A DNA stretch of 64,000 bases from the NCBI GenBank assembly GCA_019914995.1, contig CM034126.1:14823001-14887000 (forward strand), given 5' to 3'. The notes under the pieces are model-generated. The model made no database searches. It was not told the DNA's origin and saw only the letters and a list, made by a program, of their open reading frames with translations. Every line of letters begins with the position of its first letter. The stretch's first letter is position 1. Shown piece by piece: positions 54,340-64,000 of this stretch. The stretch comes from Acanthochlamys bracteata. Its lineage: Eukaryota; Streptophyta; Magnoliopsida; Pandanales; Velloziaceae. The position numbers and the translations under genes were made by a program.

Positions 54340-55287
54340 ATGGCTGGCAGCGGCGTTGTGACTGTTTACGGCAACGGTGCTGCCCTTTCTGATCCCAAGA
54401 CTTCTTCCTCCACCGCATCCACCTTCTCCGTCAAGGTCGGCCTAGCCCAGATGCTGCGCGGCGGCGTCATCATGGATGTCGTCAACGCTGAGCAAGCTCG
54501 CATTGCCGAGGAGGCCGGCGCCTGCGCCGTCATGGCTCTCGAGCGCGTCCCCGCTGACATCCGAGCCGGCGGTGGAGTGGCCCGCATGAGCGACCCAGGC
54601 CTTATCCGCGAGATTAAGCGCGCCGTTACCATCCCTGTCATGGCCAAGGCCCGCATCGGCCACTTCGTCGAGGCCCAGATCTTGGAAGCCATCGGCGTTG
54701 ATTACGTCGACGAGAGCGAGGTCCTCACTCCAGCCGACGATAACAACCACATCAACAAGCACAATTTCAGGATCCCCTTCGTCTGTGGCTGCCGCGATCT
54801 CGGAGAGGCCCTTCGCCGCATCCGTGAGGGCGCCGCCATGATCCGCACCAAGGGTGAGGCTGGGACAGGGAACATTATTGAGGCCGTCCGCCATGTGCGC
54901 TCCGTCATGGGCGACATCCGCTCCCTCCGCAGCATGGACGACGACGAGGTCTTCGCCTTCGCCAAGCGCATAGCTGCTCCCTATGATCTCGTAATGCAGA
55001 CCAAGCAGCTCGGCCGCCTCCCTGTTGTCCAGTTCGCTGCCGGAGGAGTCGCCACCCCTGCAGACGCTGCCCTCATGATGCAGCTCGGCTGTGATGGAGT
55101 CTTTGTTGGCTCTGGCATCTTTAAGAGCGGCGACCCTGCACGCCGTGCCAGTGCAATCGTCCAGGCTGTCACCCACTACAGTGACCCGGAGATCCTTGCC
55201 GATGTCAGCTGCGGTCTTGGTGAGGCTATGGTCGGCATCAATCTTAGTGACACTAAGGTCGAGAGGTTTGCAAGCCGCTCCGATTAG
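54340..55287 (+). CDS. PDX1: Pyridoxal 5'-phosphate synthase catalytic subunit PDX1
   Basis: Builds pyridoxal 5'-phosphate (vitamin B6) in the cytosol from ribose 5-phosphate, glyceraldehyde 3-phosphate and ammonia, which is supplied by the glutaminase PDX2. PDX1 forms a dodecamer. This is a single uninterrupted frame of 315 aa; plant PDX1 genes are usually intronless. The N-terminus [13 protein letters not shown] is followed by the conserved [17 protein letters not shown] (Asp about 46). The two catalytic lysines are in MAKARIGHF (Lys 103) and [11 protein letters not shown] (Lys 171). The phosphate-binding loops are [16 protein letters not shown] and [16 protein letters not shown]. The C-terminus ends [11 protein letters not shown] to FASRSD. 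All key residues are present, so the enzyme should be active rather than a PDX1.2-like pseudoenzyme. Coding GC content is much higher than the flanks. The ATG context (accgATGGc) is good. Confidence 0.97.
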   Translation: MAGSGVVTVYGNGAALSDPKTSSSTASTFSVKVGLAQMLRGGVIMDVVNAEQARIAEEAGACAVMALERVPADIRAGGGVARMSDPGLIREIKRAVTIPVMAKARIGHFVEAQILEAIGVDYVDESEVLTPADDNNHINKHNFRIPFVCGCRDLGEALRRIREGAAMIRTKGEAGTGNIIEAVRHVRSVMGDIRSLRSMDDDEVFAFAKRIAAPYDLVMQTKQLGRLPVVQFAAGGVATPADAALMMQLGCDGVFVGSGIFKSGDPARRASAIVQAVTHYSDPEILADVSCGLGEAMVGINLSDTKVERFASRSD

Positions 55288-57229
55288 TTAGCTCCTTGAT
55301 ATCATATTTTTCTTAGTTAACTTGTATTTCAAGGGCTAGCAACTCTGCTCTTGGAGCACTCTGCTCTACCAAATGCAATGTCAGTAGTTATAAAAAGGGG
55401 TGGGCAGGTGGAGCACCTCCTGCTTGTAAAATAGGTCTTTACTTTTGCTACATACCGTTTTCTTCTTTTATGTTGTTCTATCTCATGTTACTTGCTATTC
55501 AGTGTCTCTAGAGAGCTTTCATCTGAGATTGGTGGACTGCATCATATATGTCCAAACTGAGACACACTTATGCCTCTCGATTAGATGAAGATATTGGTTA
55601 TCTTTTCTCTATTCTGGATATCTTTGCTCTACCAAATTTGTAGTGCTTTATTCAGGTGCTGTTGCCGGCCCCGATTATTTTAGCATGTAAAATCCCATGT
55701 CTTCAATTGCAGGTGGTGTTTCCTCTTTCTTGGTAGTGCTTTATGTTATTTGGTTTCTCAAAATTTGTTTAGAGCAATTCCGACAACATAGGCATAAGGA
55801 ATATCATTCACTATCACTCCCAGAAATGTCTTATTTAGCTCATTCTTTTATCAGTAATTGTGATACCACAAAGTGCGAAGGTAGCCAGTGTCTTGCTACT
55901 TCAAACGAGGCCATGTTAGCATTAGAATACTAAGAAGGAATTCAATTATATGAAATTTGCAGAAAATCTAGATGATCATTTATGGCTACAGGGTTTCGCT
56001 TGGTTTGGTCAGGATGAATCCGAGTCCTGTTCTTTAGTTGTTTCAGTCTTCTTGCTGGGAACTTTCTGAAGATATTTGGAAGCTGAGGCTGTACAATCCT
56101 GTGAGGTGCATACTGTGTTCAGCCACCTGGAGAAGTCCGTGTCCAATCAATGTCTTTAGAGCAAACTCCATAATTTTGATGCACACAGAAGCATTTTCAT
56201 TATTTCTTCCGGGTACATTATTAATGGGAATATTGCCCCTGCTTAAAATAATCAATAAAGAAGAAAGAGAAAGACAACATCTTTAGCTTGATCCTGTATA
56301 AGGTACGTTTGAGAGTACTTAAAATTAAACATTTTCTTAAAATAAATTTTAAAATAAATTATTTTTTATTTTATATGAAAAATAATATATATATATAATT
56401 GTATGACATATAATACATTTGTATTTATAAATTTAAAAACTTCAAGATATTGTAAAAATTTTTGTGAGGAATATCATTTTTTTTTTTGGAATAAAAACCA
56501 GCGAATGAGTACTGCCAAACACATCTGCGAATTGGCTGTTTTTGGTTCGGAAGCTTGGTGTTTCCACTGCTACGCCCCTGATGAAGTCCTAAAAGTGCCC
56601 AACCGAACTAACTGCTGCTTAGTCCAATGCAGAAGTTCCTCGGATCAAAGACTATTATAACCAAAGAAATCAGAAATCTCCAAGTGCTTAGCTGGTTAGT
56701 TGAATGTATATAGCTTGCTTGAGATATGAATGTGTCATAGCATTCTGTAGCCCTCGGTACCTAGGAAGAACTCCTGCAAAAAAACTACTTCAAGAGCCTG
56801 CTCACTTCCACCGTGATACATTCAATAAAATGTCTTCTCGTGCAGCTTAGAGACAAAAGGGGCAGTTAGCCTGCCCGGGAAATGAAAGGGCATAATAAAC
56901 AGAGAACTGATTTCAGTCATAATTGCGCTATGAAATCAGTCAAGACAGAAAATTGCCCGACAGGGTAGTTCTGTTCCCAGATTTCAGTTGACTTCTCGTA
57001 TGATCAACTGGACACCAGGAAAAGATGGTGCTAGAATATAAAAGCAGCACTAGCTCTTCTATTTTCATTGCAATCAGCTACAATTATTATGAGCTGATAC
57101 AAGCATACTAGAGTACAACATGTCAGGACTTGCTTCACGATATCTCAGCTATCCAGGATTAAAAATGGTGCACAGGTCATAGCTGCACTTAGGGAAGCTA
57201 CCCATACAAACGTGAGCGGCTGAGAAGGG
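55288..57229. other. PDX1 3' flank and PRP40 3' flank
   Basis: Probably the PDX1 3'UTR (first few hundred bases) and, at the right, the PRP40 3'UTR. An AT-rich stretch lies at 56310-56480. Frames at 55697-55933, 56038-56286 and 56403-56660 lack domains and splice partners. No gene is supported between. Confidence 0.5.
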
Positions 57230-60200
57230 CTAACAGATTTCTCCATCCTCTCCTAGTTCACCATCCTCAAGCTCCTCATATCCAGTACTTCTGCGGTTCC
57301 CATCTCTATCCTTGTGTCGTTTATGTCTATTTTCGTTGTCTGAGTCTGTGTTGCAACCATGCTGCCAAAACACTTTTTCAGGTTCCGGAACAAAATGCTA
57401 AAAACCAGAAACTTGTTAACAATGTCAAAATATCACATTTCTATACCTTCCTAGCTTTCTTATGGTCACTGCTGTGTCTCCGAGACTTTTTAAGTTCATT
57501 CTTCTCCTCCTTTTCTGAACTTACATCATCTGTGCTAGACTGCTTGTGGTCACTGCTATGCCTGCGGGACTTCTTGACTTCATCCTCTTTCTCAGAACTT
57601 GCACCATCTCCTCTGCTATGATGACGCTTACGGTGTTTTCTTTCTTTATCCTTCTCTCTGTTTTTCTCCTTCCCTTCATGCTTATCCATTATATCAGCAC
57701 TTTCGCTGTACAAATCTTCCTTCGTGTGTCTCTCTTTAACCTTTTCCTTCTCCCGTGTTTTTTGCTTTTCCTTTTCACGTTCTTTTTCCTTCTCTTTTCG
57801 TACTTTCTCTTTCTTCTTCTCTTTTTCATCCCTCTCCTTTTCTTTCTTAGCCTACAAGCAGAGATGTTGATAAGGCTAGATGGCTTTTAAAAATAAGCAA
57901 CTAAGAATAAGATTGATTAAACCAAAAAACTTAAAACTATAGGGCTATTATACAGAGTTCAAGATCATGAAGAAGCAAGTATAAAGACAAAGCTAAAAGT
58001 TAGATTGTATGCTAGAGTTGACACCAATATCTGGATTCAAACACCGGAATGAAGCCACCTATGCTCAAGTTTAAGGTTTAATATGAGCCAGGCAACATAC
58101 ACCACATGATCTTTGATATCTCTACACACGAAAATACAGAATAAAGACCCAAAGGCTATAGCTGCTGTTAACAGGTCCAATTTGGCAGTAAGCGATGGAT
58201 GAAAGCACTGGAAGACCCGATGGGCAATGGGGAGAATGTTCGGCAGTCAGCAAAAGTTGAAAGTTAGGGATGATCAGCAAGCAGTGTCAGCAAGCAAATG
58301 CTGCTAGCTGAAAATTATATGCTGCGAAGACGAAGAGGAGGTGACGGTAAGCAGTGTCAATCTTGAGCTCGTAAGGATGATAGGATGAAAAATGACTCAT
58401 GAGTGATTGACTACCATATAATGTTATTTCACATTTTCTACAGTTCTATAGCTCAACTGGCAACAATCGACAGAGAATTACACATCAGCATTGCTTGGAG
58501 CAAGGAATAGTCTGCATGGATTGGTACTGAAAATTATTTCCAGAATGCACACACTCAGTCATCTTACTGAAAGTTCTCATTTTTAAAAACTACGAGAACG
58601 CAAGACGCTGGATCAATGGGGTATTAGACTAGTTGGTCATCATCAGGGTTGTCTACAAATCAGATAGGTTAGAAGTTTGCAGGAACCCAGTAGCCGACAT
58701 CAAAGAATCGCTTTGGAGAAGAATGGGGTAATCTGATTTTTCTAAAACTATGGAAAGGATCCAAGCCAACATTCTAAAGTAAACATGATTTACTTTTTTA
58801 AAACAATAGCTGTGAAGCCTAAAGTAAACATAATTTACTTTTTTAAAACTATGGAAGGATCCAAGCCAACATTCTAAAACCTATTGGATCTATAATAAAT
58901 CTGAAAAAGTGAAAATTCCACAAGCGATGGTCTAACTAGCATCATATTGGTCAGATGGGAAGAATACATCCGCAATACAAATGCACAACAATGAAATAAA
59001 ATATGCATTTTAGTCAATAGTGAAACAAAACTTAATCAACATAACAGTACTTAATAATTGTATTTTTCAAATCCAATAAAATATTTCCAACAATATTCCT
59101 TTTTTCAAAAATTACAACTGTCAATGCAAAATGTAAGTAGTTTTAGTTTTCTGGTTAGAGAAAAAAAGGACACTTAAGTTTATCTGAACAAACATATAGG
59201 TATAGATTAAACCTTACTGGTACAAAGAGAAAACTTTTGAGATACACTGCTGGCGTCAAAGACTTGAGGCATAAGTAGAAATAGTACCAGGTTAAGTCAG
59301 TATTTGATGGTAGAGCCAGACAAGAAGATAGACTACGACAAAGCTACATGGAAAGTGAATCAATCTAAATACCATTAATTGACTAACACCCCCGCATTTC
59401 TACCTTACAACAGAGTGGCAGTGGTTACAGCTAACGGCTTTTGGAGGGGACACCAGGAGAAACTTATGCAGAATTAGTGAAAATGAGGTGAAAACTTTCT
59501 ATTCATCTTGCAGACATTGTGGATGGCAACAATCCAAAGGTGCTGATCCTTTCTGAAACAATACATTAATTTTTCCAGCTGAAGGTATTGTCTATACATG
59601 ATAAGTTCTTTCCATGGAAATTATGGAGCCAATGAATTCGGTCCAAGGCTACTTAAGACACTAAGACTTCAAAGCATGGCCTTGTACTACTTTACACTAG
59701 GATATACATTGGGTTACATATGTCAGAGTTGGACTGGAATCTCCAAACAACCCCATCAGGTTTTAAGACACAAGGATATCCATTTTCATTTCTTGTAATA
59801 CATGGTCATGCTTCAGTACTTGCCTAAGGAATCACGCATCTTCATAAGTGGGAGAATTCCTCCAGAGCAAGACAGAAAGAAAGTTAAACCAAAGAGAGCC
59901 AAAAAGGATGCTGCGAGCGTATAAATCATAAACTAACCACTCATAAAAACCAAAATTTGAACCTCTACATTGTTACCTTTTCTTCATCTCTCCGACGTTC
60001 CTTTTCTCTGGCCTTTTCCTGCAGATGCGTGATGTACAGCTGAAATACCTCTCTACCAAAATTCTCATCACCAATTGACCTATAATTGATAAAACCTTAC
60101 TATAGGGCTAATGTTCTTGAAGCACTTCAGGTACAAGTTTATGTAGTTCAATATTACCATGTTATCATATGGTTATAGGTACCTGTATTCTTCGCTGTCC

Positions 60201-60739
60201 TCAAACCATGACTTGCACTCTTCCCATTTAGAAGATGCAGTTATTTCCTAATACCAAGCAGGTTAACAAGAAAATTAGTATAAGTATAGAAGTGATGCAC
60301 CAATTAGCAACTAAAAGGCACCTGCATATATGACAAGATTTTAGAGTACCTTAATTGAGTAAAGCAAGTCTGAAAAATCATCTGCGAAGCGTTGACGTCT
60401 CTTCGCTTCCTTCTCCTCCTTCTCCTTCTGCCTTTCCACTAACTCATCAAATACAAGCTGCAATTGGTCCAACATTAGATTTGGCTGAAAGGCAGAACAA
60501 TATACTACCAAGAATATGTTTTCATCCATTCTCTGTTCAGGAGCTCCTAATGAACTACCCGGAGCTGTACCATGACCAGCAATACTGATAATTAATATTT
60601 TTATTAATATAAATATTGACTGGAGATCTATTTACTTTTACTAATCCAAAGCTGATAAAAGATACTCGAAGTGATTAAAAAGTTAAGGGGTCAGAAGGTT
60701 GAGTACTTAGTGCTAAAGAGAAATCCTAAGCATAGTTCA

Positions 60740-60787
<48 letters not shown>

Positions 60788-63700
60788 GACACATTTGCTC
60801 CACTTCAGAATTACAAAGTATTTTATGAAAATTTCCCCACTTTATAATAAAACGTATCACTGACAATCACACGGAATGATGGTAGTACAGACCCCCGTGT
60901 AAAGATAAGGATGACATAATTGAAGTCTACCTTCAAGTTTGTTTCGGATATTCCCTTTAACTTATCACCAGTGGACACAGCAGCTTTGAAACTCTCATAA
61001 GTCCAGGTTGACATCAATGCAATCTGTAAGAGTGCAATTGTCAAAATATATAAAAAGGGTGGGTATTGGGTGAAAATTAAGAGAGCGATCTATACATTCT
61101 TTATCTTCACCATATCTTTGATGCGAACCTTATCCTCCTGATACTGGAAAAAGGAAAGGAAAATGTGTTACAGAATTGACAAGCAACATCATCCAACCAT
61201 GTCTTTTGGTATACAAATCCACTGATACGATTCTTAAGTAATTTCCTCAATAATTGCATAAGAGAATCTTCCAAATGAGTTCAATAGTTTAGGTTCTCTT
61301 TTGGATTTTGTCTACCATGGTTTGATCTACAACAAATACAAAGGTAGATGCAATTGTGGTAATTAGAAAAAACACGAGTGCGCACGTATGCACACACAGA
61401 ACACCATTGTAAGCACATTTTTTTCAAAACTTCCAATAATGGGAAATTTTGTTAAGAAAAGCCTAATCCTAATACCGTAAATATACATAAAGATAAACAC
61501 CATGCTCTTGAAATGAATGAAAATAATAGATTTTTTAGCGCTGGCTTTAGCTAGTATTTTAAGATATCCTCAAGGAGTAAAAGCTCATTCTTGCTCCTCC
61601 TGCAAAACAAGTTTCTGCTTAGAACTTGTAGGCAAATTAAGTTTCTGCTTAGAACTTGTAGAGTCCAAGGGCGGGACAATATCAGCACATGCTCAACCTT
61701 GCAATGAGCTACACGATGAGAACAGCTTAGCTTACATTAAATACATGACTGAACCCACCATCCATCTCTTTCACATCCATCATTAAATGTTATGCCAAAA
61801 CAAAAGAAGCAAGTAAACAGCTTACCTGTTTTTCAAGTTCCTCAACAACATCGTCAAATAGATCTTTCGGAGTCGAACCTGACATGTTTGATGATACTGC
61901 TTGGTAGGCTGGCAACTCTTTTACCTGAAGGAAAAACCAAAAACAGAAGCCATCAAAGTTTCAATCATATTTACAGGATATCTCAACAAATATTATGCTG
62001 TCAGCTCACATTAATGCAATAATCACGCCAACGAGTCTTAGCTGTCAGAGTGCCAGCAGTAACATCATTTTCCATCAACTTGCGAAAATCGTCACGGTTT
62101 TGACGCTCCATTCGTTTTAACTTTTCCTAAATGGACGAAAACAAGGCAAAAAGTTACTCGAAAGGTCTTAAGGGAATATTTCTCTATTTGTGTAAAAAAG
62201 GTAAGATTAGTCCAGCCTTCTGTAACTTCCTTTGCTCCTCCTCCTCCTTCTCTAACTCTGCTATATGTTCCTGAAACAGAAGAAGAAATATATGTTTTGA
62301 GATCTTATTTATTTTCAGAAAAGTTGAGCCTATTTGCACTAACATTAAAAATGCAGAAAAATAACCTGGAAAATCTCTAAACGGTCGATTTTTTCAAGCC
62401 TAGAGCACCTCTCATCATCCTCTAATCGATCTTGTACTTTCCTCCATTGGCTGTTTACCTACAATTGGTGCAACTTGCCATTTAGTCCATGAACTACAAA
62501 ATACTCACCATACAATTAGGTTAAGACCAGCACCTTGATAAAGTCACATGATCGAAGGAAATCTCGGTATTCCTTGATATTTTTCTTGTGCTCCTCTTGT
62601 GCTTTTGCCCTCTCCTGAACCATGTGAAAAACAAAAATATGCAATACAAAGATAGTTAGTTAGGCAAAACCAAAATATGCAACATAAACAGCATATATAA
62701 AAGCATTGAATATGTGATCGCAAGGATTTAAAAGTTACAAGAACAAATTAATGGTAAGTGTAGCAAAAAAAAAGTTGAGCACCTATCCTAGAAAAGAGTT
62801 GAACATAGAGTTTTGTAGGTGTAGTAATAATCAGGTCTACATGTATACCATGTGAGGAATAGAATACAGAGAAACCATGGGGAATCAAACACATCAATGA
62901 CTTCTATGTAAAGGTAAACCTCTACACCAGACAGTACACTGACTACAAGTTGCAGCTAGATCATAGAAATTAGTGAAACCCAAAGGGAAACTATGACCTT
63001 CCAGCTTAAATGAAGTTGATGCCCTTAAGAAATTTGGTACGTTTGGCTTAACAAATTCGCAGTGTTGACAATGGCAACATTCCGATGGGTCAAAATCTCA
63101 GAGTCTGGATCCAACTTTTTTTTCCCAGTTCCTTTTCCGCTTCTACTTATTGCTGATAGTTACAGCAAAAGGCAAGTGCTTGAAAGAAAGATCATAAATT
63201 GCTGAGTTCTTAAATGAGCTAGATGGTTGCTCTGTATGTCCAACAATCTGACTAATTTGGAGGAAAAACAAGCTGAAAAGCTATGACAAGAGCAAAAACG
63301 AGATGAATTAGGCAAAAGTTCTGAAAGAACATCCCCAGCACCTTCTTCTGAAGCTCTACCAGATAAGATTCAAATAACTCTTCGCGTTCTCTTGGTCGGT
63401 CAACGGCATTAAAGCGTTCATCGTCCTCAAACATTGTTATTGCTTTGCTGTTGGAGAAAACATGATATATTAAGATGATTTATACTGGGTAAGTCTAAAT
63501 TATTATAATCAAAGTTCAGAATGCTCTTTAAAAGTACTCAAGAAACAAACACAAGGACAAGCTATGGACCTCCAATGTGTAGTTGATTTAAGATCGGTAG
63601 ACTCCTGAAAAAATCAATCTCTGTAAGTATAGAACTACGTAACCACAAGCCAACCCAATGAAAATCACATCTTACTTGTAACATCTTTAAAAAATCTTCT

Positions 63701-63938
63701 TTAGCTTTTTTCTGTTGAATCCTCTTAACCTCAAGTTCCTGCTTTTTTCTTTGGCCCAAATACTGGAAAAAAAGTTAAAGAAAATGAAACAGTAAATAAG
63801 TTATTATTTTCAAGCATACTAAAATGTATGAAAAGCTTATACACTATTACATATAATCACCTCGTTAAATGCTTGTTTCTTCTCCCCAAGTGTTTTCAAA
63901 GCAGCATATCTCTTGTCATTGATAATAGCTCTCATTGC
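57230..63938 (-). CDS. PRP40: Pre-mRNA-processing protein PRP40 (C-terminal part, cut by window edge)
   Basis: U1 snRNP-associated splicing factor that also binds the RNA polymerase II C-terminal domain. Visible exons: 63861-63938, 63676-63762, 63570-63604, 63342-63447, 62534-62614, 62366-62458, 62217-62270, 62010-62126, 61826-61924, 61096-61143, 60931-61023, 60350-60457, 60183-60247, 59977-60079, 57447-57851, 57230-57361. Together they make 1704 nt, that is 567 aa plus stop, all in frame. They encode a string of FF domains: [33 protein letters not shown] with [18 protein letters not shown] with [42 protein letters not shown] with [15 protein letters not shown]. Then comes a Lys/Glu/Arg-rich charged tail with two [11 protein letters not shown] repeats, ending [13 protein letters not shown]. 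The WW domains must lie beyond 64000. The intron at 62127-62216 has an apparent GC donor. Confidence 0.93.
58742..58880. repeat. Overlapping short duplication in a PRP40 intron
   Basis: The block ctaaaactatgga.aggatccaagccaacattctaaa occurs at 58742-58778 and again at 58843-58878. Between them taaagtaaacat.atttacttttttaaaac also occurs twice. The order is that of a local tandem duplication with loss of the middle. Confidence 0.75.
60742..60783. repeat. (CT)n microsatellite
   Basis: About 21 uninterrupted CT units in a PRP40 intron; likely length-polymorphic. Confidence 0.95.
61609..61661. repeat. 23-bp direct repeat in a PRP40 intron
   Basis: The 23-bp word beginning aagtttctgcttagaacttg occurs twice, at 61609-61631 and 61639-61661, separated by gcaaatt. 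The copies are identical. Confidence 0.9.
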
Positions 63939-64000
63939 CTGAAATAAGATTGCTCATTAAACGATCGCGTGAATAGGATAAAGACCATGATAGTAAGATA

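Noticed and set aside
54442-55176. Long antisense open frame (244 codons) across PDX1
   Set aside because: It is the mirror of a GC-rich coding frame; the PDX1 frame on the plus strand is a full-length conserved enzyme.
57546-57890. Plus-strand frame rich in Phe and Leu, like a membrane protein
   Set aside because: It is the complement of the Lys/Glu-rich PRP40 tail (ttc/ctt versus gaa/aag).

Overview
This window is nuclear DNA of a flowering plant. Every protein gene is a plant gene of known type, most are split by many short AT-rich GT-AG introns, intergenic DNA is very AT-rich, and the space between genes is filled with plant transposon families (Copia LTR element, hAT-like and Tourist-like miniature elements). 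Several coding regions are markedly more GC-rich than their surroundings: first exons of the beta-galactosidase and glutamyl-tRNA reductase genes, and the whole intronless PDX1 gene. I do not place the species, and I leave monocot versus eudicot open.

Layout. 1-1354 (-): 5' part of a GH35 beta-galactosidase that runs off the left edge. 4730-8343 (-): tRNA-dihydrouridine synthase of the Dus2 type, nine exons, 320 aa. 8903-10023: two adjacent non-autonomous DNA transposons, one hAT-like with a perfect 8-bp target duplication. 10649-12913 (-): glutamyl-tRNA reductase HEMA, three exons, 542 aa. 15828-20183 (+): PEP carboxykinase with TATA box, probable 5'UTR intron and 12 coding exons, 669 aa. 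21188-23107: a Tourist-like MITE, a frameshifted family-GT43 glycosyltransferase pseudogene and an AT-rich repeat. 24074-28386 (-): phosphoglycerate-mutase-like protein, nine coding exons, 282 aa, with a solo LTR upstream. 31483-34920 (-): RING plus vWA E3 ubiquitin ligase of the WAV3 family, two exons, 862 aa. 35-42 kb: gene-poor. 42484-48133 (-): HAD-like hydrolase gene that looks broken. 48165-53411 (+): degenerate Copia retrotransposon inserted in the 5' leader of that HAD gene. 54340-55287 (+): intronless PDX1, vitamin B6 synthesis. 57230 to beyond 63938 (-): 3' part of the splicing factor gene PRP40 with FF domains.

The genes are independent housekeeping or metabolic genes (cell-wall sugar trimming, tRNA modification, tetrapyrrole synthesis, gluconeogenesis, ubiquitination, vitamin B6, splicing). 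I see no operon-like or clustered pathway. Exon sums close in frame for every complete gene except the HAD gene, which is the best internal check on the models.

I found no convincing new molecular system. The points most worth a second look are the HAD locus (retrotransposon 26 bp from the start codon plus two frameshifts and a transposon in an intron), two introns that appear to use GC rather than GT donors, a second LTR of the same Copia family just upstream of another gene, the GT43 pseudogene, and a three-copy AT-rich repeat family. All coordinates of exons were derived by hand from splice motifs and reading-frame continuity, without transcript data.
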